Shown here: positions 44,867 through 54,958 of the stretch, piece after piece
Layout: each line of letters starts with the position of its first letter
Numbering within the stretch: the stretch's first letter is position 1
Assembly: GCF_029962485.1 (NCBI RefSeq)
Contig: NZ_CP073637.1
Location: forward strand, 2,914,001-2,978,000
DNA length: 64,000 nt
Source: Burkholderia cepacia
Lineage (GTDB): Bacteria > Pseudomonadota > Gammaproteobacteria > Burkholderiales > Burkholderiaceae
Direction of reading: 5' to 3'
Translations under genes and position numbers: made by a program
The notes under the pieces: generated by a model
Seen by the model: only the letters and a program-made list of their open reading frames with translations
What the model was told of the DNA's origin: nothing
Databases searched by the model: none

Positions 44867-46063
44867 TCAGTCGAGCGGCACGCGCAGCAGCTGCGCGCAC
44901 GCGGTGGCGGCGGCAACGGCTTCGTCGCGCGTCTCGGCCGTGAAGTTCACGTGGCCCATCTTGCGGCCGACTCGCGCGTCTTCCTTGCCGTACAGGTGCA
45001 GGTGCGCAGTCGGCATCGCGGCGACCGTGTCCCACGGCGGCGTGACGGCTTCAGCCGCGGCACCGTTCGGGAACCACACGTCGCCGAGGATGTTCAGCAT
45101 CGCGGCCGGCGAATGCTGGCGCGGGTTGCCGAGCGGCATGCGCGTCATCGCGCGCACCTGCTGTTCGAACTGGCTCGTTGCGCATGCATCGACCGTGTAG
45201 TGGCCGGAGTTGTGCGGGCGCGGCGCCATTTCGTTCGCGACGAACGAGCCGTCTTCCAGCACGAAGAATTCGACGCACAGCACGCCGACGTAGCCGAGCG
45301 TATCGGCGATCCGCACGGCTGCCTGCTGCGCCTCCGCGACGCGCGCGGCATCGGCGGCCGGCGCCGGTACGACCGTCAGCGCGAGGATGCCGTTGTGGTG
45401 CGCGTTCTGCGCGAGCGGGAATGCGGCTGAGCGGCCGTCCGCGCCGCGCGCGATCAGCGCCGACACTTCGTATTTCAGCGGCAGGCGCTTCTCGAGCACG
45501 CACGGCACACCGTTCAGCGCCGCATGCGCGTCGCGCGCTTCCTGCGCGGTGCTCACACGCACCTGGCCCTTGCCGTCGTAGCCGAGGCGCGCCGTCTTCA
45601 GGATGCCCGGCAGCACCGCGTCGAGCGCGGCATCGTCGAGTGCGGCGAGCGCCGCCGACGATTCGATCACGACGTGCGGCGCGACGGGCACGCCCGACGC
45701 CTCGATGAAGCGCTTCTCCGCAATCCGGTCCTGAGCGACCGCGACGCAGCGGCCGGCCGGCGCGACGAACGTCGTGCGCGCGAGGAAATCGAGGCTCGCG
45801 GCCGGCACGTTCTCGAACTCCGTCGACACCGCATCGCACAGCTCGGCCAGTTCGGCGAGCGCGGCTTCGTCGTCGTACGCCGCGCGCAGGTGGCGGTCGG
45901 CGACCGCGCCGGCGGGGCTCGTCGGATCGGGATCGAGCACGGCGACGCGATAGCCCATCGACTGGGCGGCAAAGCAGAACATGCGGCCGAGCTGGCCACC
46001 GCCGACCATGCCCAGCCACGCGCCGGGCAGGATCGGGGAAACGGAATCAGGAGTTGCGGTCAT
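44867..46063 (-). CDS. purK: N5-carboxyaminoimidazole ribonucleotide synthase
   Basis: ATP-grasp enzyme of 398 residues that carboxylates aminoimidazole ribonucleotide to N5-CAIR in purine synthesis. N-terminal block [33 protein letters not shown] binds nucleotide; the ATP-grasp core shows [15 protein letters not shown] near residue 160 and [26 protein letters not shown] near residue 270. It is 87 bp after purE, which uses its product, and 11 bp before sua5. A frame opposite to it is open but has no ribosome site. Confidence 0.95.
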   Translation of the reverse strand: MTATPDSVSPILPGAWLGMVGGGQLGRMFCFAAQSMGYRVAVLDPDPTSPAGAVADRHLRAAYDDEAALAELAELCDAVSTEFENVPAASLDFLARTTFVAPAGRCVAVAQDRIAEKRFIEASGVPVAPHVVIESSAALAALDDAALDAVLPGILKTARLGYDGKGQVRVSTAQEARDAHAALNGVPCVLEKRLPLKYEVSALIARGADGRSAAFPLAQNAHHNGILALTVVPAPAADAARVAEAQQAAVRIADTLGYVGVLCVEFFVLEDGSFVANEMAPRPHNSGHYTVDACATSQFEQQVRAMTRMPLGNPRQHSPAAMLNILGDVWFPNGAAAEAVTPPWDTVAAMPTAHLHLYGKEDARVGRKMGHVNFTAETRDEAVAAATACAQLLRVPLD

Positions 46064-46150
46064 GTCAGTGGTCGGTCGCGGCGGGCGCTGCCCGCCGCAG
46101 TGGGGAGGTCAGGCAGCCGCCGGATTGGCAGTGCGGCCGCCGGTGCGCCG

Positions 46151-46672
46151 TCATTCCAGCGGCGGGAGCACCATCGCGTGCGCGGCTTCGTTCTGGCGCA
46201 CGCGGAACGCGGCGAGCCGGTTCGCATAGTCGACCGAGTTGCCGGACAGGATCGACACCGCGAACAGCGCGGCATTCGCGGCGCCGGCCTCGCCGATCGC
46301 GAACGTCGCGACGGGCACGCCCTTCGGCATCTGCACGATCGAGTGCAGCGAATCGACACCCTTCAGGTACTTGCTCGCGACCGGCACGCCGAGCACCGGC
46401 ACCGTGGTTTTCGCGGCCAGCATGCCGGGCAGGTGCGCGGCGCCGCCGGCGCCCGCGATGATCGCGCGCAGCCCACGCTCGCGCGCCTTCTCCGCATAGT
46501 CGAACATCTCGTCGGGCATCCGGTGCGCGGACACGACCTTCGCTTCGTACGGTACGCCGAATTCCTGCAGGATCGCGACCGCGTGCTTCATCACGTCCCA
46601 GTCGGAACTCGAACCCATCAGCACACCGATGAGCGGCGCGCTGTGCGTGTGGGCAGTCTGGATTTCACTCAT
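46151..46672 (-). CDS. purE: N5-CAIR mutase
   Basis: Small cytosolic mutase of 173 residues that rearranges N5-CAIR to CAIR. Signature blocks are [15 protein letters not shown] (phosphate-binding Ser), [15 protein letters not shown] (catalytic His) and [19 protein letters not shown]. The start at 46672 is favoured because AAGGAT lies at good distance; ATG 46681 would add three residues. purC is 15 bp upstream, so purC-purE-purK-sua5 reads as one operon. Confidence 0.95.
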   Translation of the reverse strand: MSEIQTAHTHSAPLIGVLMGSSSDWDVMKHAVAILQEFGVPYEAKVVSAHRMPDEMFDYAEKARERGLRAIIAGAGGAAHLPGMLAAKTTVPVLGVPVASKYLKGVDSLHSIVQMPKGVPVATFAIGEAGAANAALFAVSILSGNSVDYANRLAAFRVRQNEAAHAMVLPPLE

Positions 46673-46687
46673 TTCATCCATCCTTGC

Positions 46688-47578
46688 TCAGGCGAGCGAC
46701 TGGCCCGTGATGCGTTCGAGCGCTTCCTGGTACTTCGCGGCCGTCTTCTCGACGACGTCGGCCGGCAGCGCCGGCGCCGGCGCCGTCTTGCCCCACGGCT
46801 GCGCCTCGAGCCAGTCGCGCACGAACTGCTTGTCGAACGACGGCGGGTTCGTGCCGACCTCATACTGGTCGGCCGGCCAGAAACGCGACGAATCGGCCGT
46901 CAGCGCTTCGTCCATCAGGTACAGCTGGCCGTGGTTGTCGAGGCCGAATTCGAACTTCGTGTCGGCGATGATGATGCCGCGCGTCGCCGCGTAGTCGGCC
47001 GCTTCCTTGTACAACTTGATCGAGATGTCGCGGATCGTTGCAGCCAGCTCGGTGCCGATGCGGCGCTCGGTTTCCTCGAACGTGATGTTCTCGTCGTGCT
47101 CGCCCATCTCGGCCTTCGCGGCCGGCGTGAAGATCGGCTCGGGCAGCTTCTGCGCGTTCTGCAGGCCTTCCGGCAACTGCACGCCGCACACGGCGCCCGA
47201 TGCCTGGTATTCCTTCCAGCCGCTGCCGGCCAGGTAGCCGCGCACGACCGCTTCGATCATGATCGGCTCGAGGCGCTTGACGACCACGCCGCGGCCCTTC
47301 ACCTGCTCGACCTCGTCGGCCGCGACGACCGCTTCCGGCGCGTCGCCCGTCAGGTGGTTCGGCACGATGTGCGCGAGCTTGTCGAACCAGAAGTTCGCCA
47401 TCTGGTTCAGCACGCGGCCCTTGTTCGGAATCGGCTCGCCCATCACCACGTCGAATGCCGACAGACGGTCGGTCGTGACGATCAGGAGCTTGTCGTTGCC
47501 GACCGCGTAGTTATCGCGGACCTTGCCGCGACCGAGGAGCGGCAGCGAGCGGAGCGTGGATTCGTAAAGGGTAGACAT
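46688..47578 (-). CDS. purC: Phosphoribosylaminoimidazole-succinocarboxamide synthase
   Basis: Joins CAIR and aspartate to give SAICAR, the step after PurEK. The 296 residues are the standard single-domain SAICAR synthetase: [37 protein letters not shown] at the N-terminus, then [14 protein letters not shown] and [11 protein letters not shown] for substrate binding. Start 47578 follows the conserved family length; upstream in-frame residues fall in a terminator-bearing gap. It heads the purC-purE-purK-sua5 operon, separated from fba by 224 bp. Confidence 0.96.
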   Translation of the reverse strand: MSTLYESTLRSLPLLGRGKVRDNYAVGNDKLLIVTTDRLSAFDVVMGEPIPNKGRVLNQMANFWFDKLAHIVPNHLTGDAPEAVVAADEVEQVKGRGVVVKRLEPIMIEAVVRGYLAGSGWKEYQASGAVCGVQLPEGLQNAQKLPEPIFTPAAKAEMGEHDENITFEETERRIGTELAATIRDISIKLYKEAADYAATRGIIIADTKFEFGLDNHGQLYLMDEALTADSSRFWPADQYEVGTNPPSFDKQFVRDWLEAQPWGKTAPAPALPADVVEKTAAKYQEALERITGQSLA

Positions 47579-47604
47579 CGTCTTTTCGCAGATAAGGAGC
47601 CAAA

Positions 47605-47645
47605 CAAAAAGGGAAACGCCGTTCCCCGCGGCAGGCGGGAACGGC
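47605..47645 (-). terminator. Terminator between fba and purC
   Basis: GCCGTTCCCCGC (47618-47629) pairs with GCGGGAACGGC (47635-47645) with one bulge. On the - strand the stem is followed by TTTCCCTTTTTGTTT. It ends fba transcription, and because it lies only 27 bp before purC it could also act as an attenuator in the purC leader. Confidence 0.65.
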
Positions 47646-47802
47646 GGTCTTGCAATACGTCGGCGAACCGGCAGGGCGACAGCGCCCGGACGGTTGCCGG
47701 CCGGCCCTCGTTCGGCCGGACGGAACGGCTGCCGGGGCCGGATCAGATCCGGCAACCGGGCGGCCCGCCCCGGCCTTGCGGCGGGGCAATCGTACTACAG
47801 TC

Positions 47803-48867
47803 TCAGCGCACGACCTGCGCGAGCGCGCCGGACTTGTACTGTTCGGCGATCTTGTCGAGCGACACCGGCTTGATCTTGCCGGCCTGGCCTTCGCAGCCGA
47901 ACGCGAGGTAACGGTCGACGCAAACCTGCTTCGCCGCTTCGCGCGCGGGCTTCAGGTAGTCGCGCGGATCGAACTTGCCCGGGTTCTCGAACAGGTAGCG
48001 GCGGATCGCACCGGTGATCGCGAGACGCAGGTCGGTGTCGATGTTGATCTTGCGCACGCCGTGCTTGATGCCTTCCTGGATTTCCTCGACCGGCACGCCG
48101 TAGGTTTCCTTCATGTCGCCGCCGAATTCGCGGATCTCGGCCAGCAGTTCCTGCGGCACCGACGACGAACCGTGCATCACGAGGTGGGTGTTCGGAATGC
48201 GCGCGTGGATTTCCTTGATGCGCTCGATCGACAGGATGTCACCCGTCGGCTTCTTCGAGAACTTGTACGCGCCGTGCGACGTGCCGATCGCGATCGCGAG
48301 CGCATCGCACTGCGTGAGCTTCACGAAGTCGGCGGCCTGCTCCGGATCGGTCAGCAGTTGCTCGCGGGTCATCGTGCCTTCCGCGCCGTGGCCGTCTTCC
48401 TTGTCGCCCTTCATCGTCTCGAGCGAGCCAAGCACGCCGAGTTCGGCTTCGACCGTCACGCCGATCGAGTGCGCCATCTCGACGACCTTGCGCGACACGT
48501 CGACGTTGTACTCGTACGACGCGACCGTCTTGCCGTCGGCTTCGAGCGAACCGTCCATCATCACGCTGGTGAAGCCGCTGCGGATCGCGCCCATGCAGAC
48601 TGCCGGCGACTGGCCGTGATCCTGGTGCATCACGACCGGGATGTGCGGGTACGACTCGACTGCTGCTTCGATCAGGTGGCGCAGGAACGGCTCGCCCGCG
48701 TACTTACGCGCGCCGGCCGATGCCTGCATGATCACGGGCGCGCCGACCTGGTCCGCCGCCGCCATGATCGCCTGGACCTGCTCCAGGTTGTTCACGTTGA
48801 AGGCCGGCAGGCCGTAACCGTGCTCTGCCGCGTGGTCCAGCAATTGACGCATTGATACGAGAGGCAT
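47803..48867 (-). CDS. fba: Fructose-bisphosphate aldolase class II
   Basis: Zinc-dependent aldolase of 354 residues converting fructose-1,6-bisphosphate to glyceraldehyde-3-phosphate and DHAP. Zinc ligands and active-site blocks are [18 protein letters not shown] near residue 80, [12 protein letters not shown] near 140, IGTSHGAYK near 200 and [14 protein letters not shown] near 235, then NIDTDLRLA. It is of the long class IIB-like (Calvin cycle CbbA/betaproteobacterial) type. AAGGAG precedes ATG 48867. It is followed by a terminator and purC. In this window it is also the only aldolase available for bisphosphate products. Confidence 0.95.
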   Translation of the reverse strand: MPLVSMRQLLDHAAEHGYGLPAFNVNNLEQVQAIMAAADQVGAPVIMQASAGARKYAGEPFLRHLIEAAVESYPHIPVVMHQDHGQSPAVCMGAIRSGFTSVMMDGSLEADGKTVASYEYNVDVSRKVVEMAHSIGVTVEAELGVLGSLETMKGDKEDGHGAEGTMTREQLLTDPEQAADFVKLTQCDALAIAIGTSHGAYKFSKKPTGDILSIERIKEIHARIPNTHLVMHGSSSVPQELLAEIREFGGDMKETYGVPVEEIQEGIKHGVRKINIDTDLRLAITGAIRRYLFENPGKFDPRDYLKPAREAAKQVCVDRYLAFGCEGQAGKIKPVSLDKIAEQYKSGALAQVVR

Positions 48868-49059
48868 TGTGGAACTCCTTGGAATGAAAACCGGTGCGCC
48901 CTGACGCCGGCGCGGCGCTCGCTCCCGTTCAAACCGGGGTGGCGCGGCGCGGCTGAGCGTCGAATAGCCGCATTTTATCGCGAAGCGCCTCCGATTCCGA
49001 CCGCCCGGTGGCGCCGACTCGCAATTTGTTACGTTCGCACGGCACAATGCGGGCAAAAA

Positions 49060-49104
49060 AGAGAAAAAAAGCCGCGCGGGGCTTCGGACCCCACGCGGCT
49101 TTCG
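49060..49104 (-). terminator. Terminator after pyk
   Basis: An 11-bp stem with one mismatch (49071-49081 with 49089-49099). On the - strand it is followed by T7-C-T-C-T6. It is about 80 bp beyond the pyk stop and separates pyk from fba. The 315-bp gap to fba shows no gene; the fba promoter must lie in 48868-49060. Confidence 0.85.
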
Positions 49105-49182
49105 CGTGAAAAATGGTGCCGGATCGAATTTTCAGCCGATCCGGGCTGCCGGCGCCAGGCCGGCTCGATGCTCAGTCGGCGC

Positions 49183-50619
49183 TCAATAGTGCTCGCCGAC
49201 CCGCACGATCTTCAGCGTGTTGGTGCCGCCCGCCTGCCCCATCGGCTCGCCAACCGTCAGCACGACCATGTCGCCGTGCTGAACGTAGCCCTGCTTGACG
49301 ACGATCTCGAGCGCGGCCTGCAGCGCCGAATCGCGGTCGCTGTTGAAGTCCACGTGCAGCGGCGTCACGTTGCGGTACAGCGCCATCGTGCGCTCGCTGC
49401 CGACGCGCGGCGTCAGCGCGAAGATCGGCACGTGCGTGTAGTGACGCGACATCCACAGCGCGGTCGCGCCCGATTCGGTCAGCGCGATGATCGCCTTCGC
49501 GCCGAGGTGGTACGCGGTGAACAGCGCGCCCATCGCGATCGACTGGTCGATCCGCGTGAACGTGCGGTCGAGGAAATCCTTGTCGAGCTCGACGTGTTCC
49601 GACTTTTCCGCTTCGACGCACACGGCCGCCATCGTCTCGATCGTGACGACCGGGTACTTGCCGGCGGCCGTTTCGGCCGACAGCATCACCGCATCGGTGC
49701 CGTCGAGCACCGCGTTCGCGACGTCCGACACTTCCGCGCGGGTCGGCACGGGTGCGTGGATCATCGATTCCATCATCTGCGTCGCGGTGATCACGAGCTT
49801 GTTCGACTCGCGCGCCATCCGGATCATCCGCTTCTGCAGCGCCGGCACGGCCGCGTTGCCCACTTCCACCGCGAGGTCGCCGCGCGCGACCATGATGCCG
49901 TCGGACGCGTCGAGGATGCTCTGCAGCGCCGGGATCGCTTCCGCGCGCTCGATCTTCGCGATCATCTTCGGCTTGATGCCGTACGGCGCACCCGCGATGT
50001 TCGCGAGCTGACGCGCCATTTCCATGTCGGTCGCGTTCTTCGGGAACGACACCGCGACGAGGTCCGCGCCGAGCGACATCGCGGTGCGGATGTCTTCCAT
50101 GTCCTTCGCGGTCAGCGCCGGCGCCGACAGGCCGCCGCCCTGGCGGTTGATCCCCTTGTTGTTCGACAGCTCGCCGCCCACCTTGACGATCGTGTGGATC
50201 TCGTCGCCGAGCACGCGCTCGACGGTCAGCACGATCAGGCCGTCGTTCAGCAGCAGCAGGTCGCCCGGGCGCAGGTCGCGCGGCAGTTCCTTGTAGTCGA
50301 GGCCGACGCGCTCGTCGTTGCCGAGCTCGCAGGCGGCGTCAAGGATGAACGGCTGCCCCGGCACGAGCGTGGTCTTGCCGTTCTCGAACTTGCCGACGCG
50401 GATCTTCGGGCCCTGGAGGTCGGCCATGATCGCGATCTCGCGGCCAACCTTGCGGGCGGCCTCGCGCACCATCTCGGCGCGCTGGCGGTGATCGTCGGCC
50501 GTGCCGTGCGAAAAATTGAGCCGCACGACGTCGAGGCCCGCCTGCATCATCTGCAGCAGAATCTCCGGCGAACTGGAAGCCGGGCCGATCGTGGCGACTA
50601 TCTTGGTGGCGCGCTGCAT
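49183..50619 (-). CDS. pyk: Pyruvate kinase
   Basis: Converts phosphoenolpyruvate and ADP to pyruvate and ATP. The 478 residues have the three-domain layout: barrel start RATKIVATIGPASSSPEIL with LNFSHG, the catalytic metal region IMVARGDLAVEVG near residue 240 and MIAKIERAEA near 215, NKLVITATQMMESM near 275, then the C domain with ALTESGATALWMSRHY. GAGGAG precedes ATG 50619. It lies 284 bp downstream of pgk. The reading frame stays open upstream through that gap, but the family start is at 50619. Confidence 0.95.
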   Translation of the reverse strand: MQRATKIVATIGPASSSPEILLQMMQAGLDVVRLNFSHGTADDHRQRAEMVREAARKVGREIAIMADLQGPKIRVGKFENGKTTLVPGQPFILDAACELGNDERVGLDYKELPRDLRPGDLLLLNDGLIVLTVERVLGDEIHTIVKVGGELSNNKGINRQGGGLSAPALTAKDMEDIRTAMSLGADLVAVSFPKNATDMEMARQLANIAGAPYGIKPKMIAKIERAEAIPALQSILDASDGIMVARGDLAVEVGNAAVPALQKRMIRMARESNKLVITATQMMESMIHAPVPTRAEVSDVANAVLDGTDAVMLSAETAAGKYPVVTIETMAAVCVEAEKSEHVELDKDFLDRTFTRIDQSIAMGALFTAYHLGAKAIIALTESGATALWMSRHYTHVPIFALTPRVGSERTMALYRNVTPLHVDFNSDRDSALQAALEIVVKQGYVQHGDMVVLTVGEPMGQAGGTNTLKIVRVGEHY

Positions 50620-50903
50620 GAAACTCCTCATCTGGATCAAGGTGGATGCGCTGGGTGAAACGCTGCGAGAGCCGGAAGCGGCAGGCCCAGCGGCGGCCGC
50701 TCCGGGGGGCGTGCCGGTGCTTGCGCCCGGCATCGCTTTGTTCTGAATCTCGTGGTGCTGGTCGGCCGCGTCGCCGGCAGCCGCCGGTGCGCGCGGGGCG
50801 GAGTTCGCCCGCGCGGGCGCGCGTTTGCGCTTGCCCGCGCCGGCCGGCTGCTCCGCTTTCGCGGAGCGCACGGCCTTCGTCACCCCTGCGCGCGCCGCCA
50901 CGC
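50620..50903. other. Gap between pgk and pyk
   Basis: A 284-bp GC-rich gap. On the - strand the pyk frame remains open across it and would encode an Ala/Pro/Lys-rich stretch, but with no start or ribosome site of its own. An inverted repeat GCCCGCGCGGGC-like segment lies near 50808-50820. The pyk promoter is expected here. Confidence 0.4.
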
Positions 50904-52100
50904 TCAGGCCGCCCGCGTTTCGAGCACTTCCACCGCCGGCAGCTTCTTCCCCTCGAGGAACTCGAGGAAGGCGCCGCCGCCCGTCGAGATGTAGCTGACC
51001 TGGTCGTGGATGCCGTACTTCGCGATGGCCGCGAGCGTATCGCCGCCGCCCGCGATCGAGAACGCGGACGATTTGGCGATCGCGTCGGCGAGCGTCTTGG
51101 TGCCGTTGCCGAACTGGTCGAACTCGAACACACCGACCGGGCCGTTCCACACGATCGTGCCGGCCTTTTCGAGCTGGCTCGCGAGCGCCTTGGCCGTATC
51201 GGGGCCGATGTCGAGGATCATGTCGTCCGCTTCGATGTCGGCGACCTGCTTCACCGTGGCCACGGCCGTCGGCGAGAATTCCTTCGCGGTGACCACGTCG
51301 GTCGGGATCGGCACCGACGCGCCGCGCTCACGCGCTTCGTCGATGATCGCCTTCGCCTCGTTGACGAGGTCGGCTTCCGCGAGCGACTTGCCGATCGACA
51401 GGCCGGCCGCGAGCATGAACGTGTTGGCGATGCCGCCGCCGACGATCAGCTGGTCGACCTTGCCGGCCAGCGACTTCAGGATGGTCAGCTTGGTCGACAC
51501 CTTCGAGCCGGCGACGATCGCCACCAGCGGGCGCGCCGGGTTGCCGAGCGCCTTGCCGAGCGCGTCGAGTTCGGCGGCCAGCAGCGGGCCCGCGCACGCG
51601 ACCGGCGCGTACTTCGCGATCCCGTGGGTGGTCGCTTCCGCGCGGTGTGCGGTGCCGAACGCATCGTTCACGTACACGTCGCAGAGCTTCGCCATCTTCT
51701 GGGCGAGCTCGTCCGAATTCTTCTTCTCGCCCTTGTTGACGCGGCAGTTCTCGAGCAACACGACCTGGCCCGGCGCGACGTTCACGCCGTTCTCGACCCA
51801 GTTCGACACCAGCGGCACATCACGGCCGAGCAGCTCGGCGAGACGCTTCGCGACCGGGGCGAGCGAGTCTTCCGGCTTGAATTCGCCTTCGGTCGGGCGA
51901 CCCAGGTGCGACGTGACCATCACGGCCGCGCCGGCGTCGAGCGCGGCCTGGATGGCCGGCACGGACGCGCGCACGCGCGTGTCTTCGGTGATGTTGCCCT
52001 GGTCGTCCTGCGGGACGTTCAGGTCGGCGCGGATGAACACCCGCTTGCCGGCGAGCTGGCCGGCGGCGATCAGGTCGGTAAGACGCTTGACTTGGCTCAT
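50904..52100 (-). CDS. pgk: Phosphoglycerate kinase
   Basis: Glycolytic/gluconeogenic enzyme of 398 residues converting 1,3-bisphosphoglycerate and ADP to 3-phosphoglycerate and ATP. The N-domain signature is [18 protein letters not shown] with [12 protein letters not shown], the hinge includes [14 protein letters not shown], and the nucleotide part has [17 protein letters not shown] and [16 protein letters not shown]. Full length, no anomalies. ATG 52100 matches the family start; an upstream frame extends into the non-coding gap. It precedes pyk with a 284-bp gap. A TGCGGCAA dyad lies about 200 bp upstream. Confidence 0.96.
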   Translation of the reverse strand: MSQVKRLTDLIAAGQLAGKRVFIRADLNVPQDDQGNITEDTRVRASVPAIQAALDAGAAVMVTSHLGRPTEGEFKPEDSLAPVAKRLAELLGRDVPLVSNWVENGVNVAPGQVVLLENCRVNKGEKKNSDELAQKMAKLCDVYVNDAFGTAHRAEATTHGIAKYAPVACAGPLLAAELDALGKALGNPARPLVAIVAGSKVSTKLTILKSLAGKVDQLIVGGGIANTFMLAAGLSIGKSLAEADLVNEAKAIIDEARERGASVPIPTDVVTAKEFSPTAVATVKQVADIEADDMILDIGPDTAKALASQLEKAGTIVWNGPVGVFEFDQFGNGTKTLADAIAKSSAFSIAGGGDTLAAIAKYGIHDQVSYISTGGGAFLEFLEGKKLPAVEVLETRAA

Positions 52101-52298
52101 GTTGGACAAATTGAAGTAGTGGATGGGGAAAGGGGGTTCACGCGGGACGTGCGCGGGCTGCCGCGAAAGGGCGCCGGATGCGGCCGTGGCTAGCGGTTCG
52201 CATGACGCGCACGGGTAAAAAATCTCGAACGGGCATTCTAGCCGATCCACCCGGCAGACTGACCCGCGGGCGCCGAATTCCGCCTATTTGGGATCGCG

Positions 52299-52322
52299 TG
52301 CGGCAACGGACACATTGCCGCA
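52299..52322. promoter_or_regulatory. Dyad between azlD and pgk
   Basis: TGCGGCAA (52299-52306) and its complement TTGCCGCA (52315-52322) form a perfect 8-bp dyad with an 8-bp centre in the 279-bp gap between azlD and pgk. There is no T-tract on either side. It may be an operator for pgk or an azlCD mRNA end. Confidence 0.4.
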
Positions 52323-52379
52323 ACGCAGCAATGCAGGTGCGCGGGCGGCCAGCGCCCGGCGGGCCGTAGCGACAGCCCA

Positions 52380-52703
52380 TCAGAAGATCAGGCGCAGGGC
52401 GGTAAATACGAGCATCCCGACGACGATCGTGCCGAGCATGCTGCGCCGCCACAGGAACCAGCCGAGACCGGCGAGTGCCGCGTAGAACGGATGGTTGGAC
52501 AGCGCGAACGACAACCCGGCCGGCGTTTCGAGCACGTCGGGCAGCACGACGGCGACCAGCGCGGCGGCCGGCGCATAGCGCAGCGCGCGCTGCGCGCGTT
52601 CGGGCAGCACGGTGCGCTCGCCGCCGATCAGGAACAGCGCGCGCGTGACGGCCGTGACGACCGTCATCCCGATGATGACGATCCAGATCTCCGTCGCGCT
52701 CAT
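52380..52703 (-). CDS. azlD: AzlD-type branched-chain amino acid transport subunit
   Basis: Small membrane protein of 107 residues with four hydrophobic segments and the family start WIVIIGMTVVTAVTRALFLIGG. AzlD works with AzlC as an exporter of branched-chain amino acids. Its ATG overlaps the azlC stop by 4 bp, so the two are coupled and equimolar translation is likely. The pair is divergent from ilvE, the branched-chain aminotransferase, which supports the substrate class. Confidence 0.9.
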   Translation of the reverse strand: MSATEIWIVIIGMTVVTAVTRALFLIGGERTVLPERAQRALRYAPAAALVAVVLPDVLETPAGLSFALSNHPFYAALAGLGWFLWRRSMLGTIVVGMLVFTALRLIF

Positions 52704-53455
52704 TCGATCTCCTTTTCCTGCACGGTTTCGGTGCGGATGCGCCGCCAGTCGGCCCGTTCGACGAAGAAGTCGGCCGTGCAGCCGGCCGCGAGCGCGGCGA
52801 GCACCGCGAGCGGCAGCGCGAGCCGGTACGGCAGGTCGAACGCGATCAGCGACACGATGCCGGCGACCGCGACGGCCGCGAGCGTCGAGCGGTTCGCGAC
52901 CGCGGACACCATGATCGGGATCAGCGCGAGCGTGCCGGCCAGCTCCAGCCCCCAGCTCGCGGGGAAGAAACTCGCGAGCAGGATGCCGGCGAGCGACGAT
53001 ACCTGCCACGACACCCAGCTCGCGAGCGCCATCCCCCAGAAATACGCTTCCTTGCCCGGCACGTGACCGTAGGCAAAGCCCTGTTTCTGGAACAGCAGGT
53101 AGATCACGTCGCCGTTGAAATAGCCGATCGCGAGACGCCGCCACAGCGGCAGGTAGGAAAAATGGGGCGCAAGCCCTGCGCTGAAGATCACGAAGCGCAT
53201 GTTGACCATCGCGGCCGTGAGCAGCACGGTCCAGATCGGCAGCTTCGCCGCGAGGAGCGGCAGCACCGCGAGCTGCGACGAGCCCGCGTAGACGAAGATC
53301 GACATCGCGCTCGCCTGCCCGAGCGTCATGACCGACTTGCTCATCGCGATGCCGGTGACGAGCCCCCAGGAGAGGATCGCCATCAATGTCGGGGAATAGT
53401 CGCGCGCGCCCTGGATCAGCGCGAAGCGGTCGGTGGCGGACAATCGAGCGAGCAT
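52700..53455 (-). CDS. azlC: AzlC-type branched-chain amino acid exporter subunit
   Basis: Inner-membrane protein of 251 residues with about five or six hydrophobic segments; family blocks are GARDYSPTLMAILSWGLVTGIAM, SMSIFVYAGSSQLAVLPLL and MVNMRFVIFSAGLAPHF. I use ATG 53455 because the conserved domain begins within a few residues; ATG 53518 would add 21 basic residues, and neither has a good ribosome site. It overlaps azlD. The 194-bp gap to ilvE carries the divergent promoters, so export and transamination of branched-chain amino acids may be coregulated. Confidence 0.9.
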   Translation of the reverse strand: MLARLSATDRFALIQGARDYSPTLMAILSWGLVTGIAMSKSVMTLGQASAMSIFVYAGSSQLAVLPLLAAKLPIWTVLLTAAMVNMRFVIFSAGLAPHFSYLPLWRRLAIGYFNGDVIYLLFQKQGFAYGHVPGKEAYFWGMALASWVSWQVSSLAGILLASFFPASWGLELAGTLALIPIMVSAVANRSTLAAVAVAGIVSLIAFDLPYRLALPLAVLAALAAGCTADFFVERADWRRIRTETVQEKEIE

Positions 53456-53649
53456 GGGAATGCGGGCCGCAGCGGGCGGTTCGTCGGGGCGCCGGCGCCT
53501 CCTGCCGGTACGTCCCATCGTTATTGGAATCGGTACCGGACGATTATAGCGCCGGCCCCGCGCCGACCGACCGGGTCGCCACCAAATGACGCTAAAATAA
53601 GCGTCTTTCCGGCTCAACGCTGCATACAACCGCATCCCAGGAGAAATCT

Positions 53650-54573
53650 ATGTCAATGGCCGACCGCGACGGCAAGATCTGGATGGACGGCAAGCTGATC
53701 GACTGGCGCGACGCCAAGATCCACGTCCTGACCCACACGCTGCACTACGGCATGGGCGTCTTCGAGGGCGTGCGCGCGTACAAGGCGGCCGACGGCAGCA
53801 CCTCGATCTTCCGCCTGCCCGAGCACACGAAACGTCTGCTGAATTCGGCGAAGATCTTCCAGATGGACGTGCCGTTCGATCGCGAGACGCTCGAGGCCGC
53901 GCAGCTCGAAGTCGTGCGCGAGAACAAGCTCGAGTCGGGCTATCTGCGCCCGATCATCTGGGTCGGCTCGGAAAAGCTCGGCGTGTCGGCGAAGGGCAAC
54001 ACGATCCACGTCGCGATCGCCGCCTGGCCGTGGGGCGCGTACCTCGGAGAAGACGGCCTCGCGAAGGGCATCCGCGTGAAGACGTCGTCGTTCACGCGCC
54101 ACCACGTGAACGTGTCGATGGTGCGCGCGAAGGCGTCGGGCTGGTACGTGAACTCGATCCTGGCGAACCAGGAAGCGACGGCCGACGGCTACGACGAGGC
54201 GCTGCTGCTCGACGTCGACGGCTACGTGTCGGAAGGCTCGGGCGAGAACTTCTTCCTCGTGAACAACGGCAAGCTGTACACGCCCGACCTGTCGTCGTGC
54301 CTCGACGGCATCACGCGCGACACGATCATCACGCTCGCGAAGGACGCCGGCATCGAAGTGATCGAGAAGCGCATCACGCGCGACGAGGTCTACACGGCCG
54401 ACGAGGCGTTCTTCACCGGCACGGCCGCTGAAGTCACGCCGATCCGCGAGCTCGACAACCGCACGATCGGCAGCGGCGCGCGCGGCCCCGTCACGGAAAA
54501 GCTCCAGTCGGCGTTTTTCGATATCGTGTCGGGCAAGAACGCGAAGTACGCGCACTGGCTGACGAAGGTCTGA
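53650..54573 (+). CDS. ilvE: Branched-chain amino acid aminotransferase
   Basis: PLP-dependent class IV aminotransferase of 307 residues for the last step of valine, isoleucine and leucine synthesis. Blocks are THTLHYGMGVFEGVRAYK, SGYLRPIIWVG, and the PLP Lys in MVRAKASGWYVNSILANQEA near residue 161; EGSGENFFLV and the C-terminal FFTGTAAEVTPIRELDNR bind the cofactor phosphate and substrate. AGGAG precedes ATG 53650; ATG 53656 is possible. It heads a + strand run with the zinc-finger gene 50 bp on. Confidence 0.95.
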   Translation: MSMADRDGKIWMDGKLIDWRDAKIHVLTHTLHYGMGVFEGVRAYKAADGSTSIFRLPEHTKRLLNSAKIFQMDVPFDRETLEAAQLEVVRENKLESGYLRPIIWVGSEKLGVSAKGNTIHVAIAAWPWGAYLGEDGLAKGIRVKTSSFTRHHVNVSMVRAKASGWYVNSILANQEATADGYDEALLLDVDGYVSEGSGENFFLVNNGKLYTPDLSSCLDGITRDTIITLAKDAGIEVIEKRITRDEVYTADEAFFTGTAAEVTPIRELDNRTIGSGARGPVTEKLQSAFFDIVSGKNAKYAHWLTKV

Positions 54574-54623
54574 GCGCGCCGCGCCACCGACCGCCCCACA
54601 AAAGAGTGATAAGAGAAAGTCTC

Positions 54624-54818
54624 ATGAGTGAAATCAAGGAAATGCCGCTGGTCGAGCTGACGGCCAAGGATCTTCCCGCCTACTGCCCGAACCCGGCCAT
54701 GGCGCGCTGGAGCGCCCATCCGCGCGTCTTCATCGACGTGTCGCACGGCGAGGCACGCTGCCCGTACTGCGGCACGCGCTACAAGCTGCGCGACGGCGAG
54801 GTCGTCAAGGGCCACTGA
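54624..54818 (+). CDS. Zinc-finger CHCC domain protein
   Basis: A 64-residue protein of the zf-CHCC family. Probable zinc ligands are the Cys of AYCPNP, a His in the SAHPRVFIDVSHGE segment and the Cys pair of RCPYCGTRYKL. Homologous domains occur in the mitochondrial NDUFS6 subunit of complex I, and free-standing bacterial copies next to ilvE and waaF are conserved in Betaproteobacteria. ATG 54624 follows an AGAGAAAG stretch; a GTG at 54606 would add six residues. Function is unknown. Confidence 0.88.
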   Translation: MSEIKEMPLVELTAKDLPAYCPNPAMARWSAHPRVFIDVSHGEARCPYCGTRYKLRDGEVVKGH

Positions 54819-54958
54819 GCCCGGGCGGCCGGGCCCGCGGGCCCGCCGACTCGCAAGGCGGCGCAGCCGGAAATCCGGCGCGCCGCCGTTCTCCATTCTG
54901 GCAACCCGAACGCGGCGCCCGTGCGCCGTGATTCATTACGACATCGGAAGTCGACCTG

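Noticed and set aside
52138..52452. Small - strand gene between azlD and pgk
   Set aside because: The frame has no ribosome site or family features and overlaps azlD in another frame.
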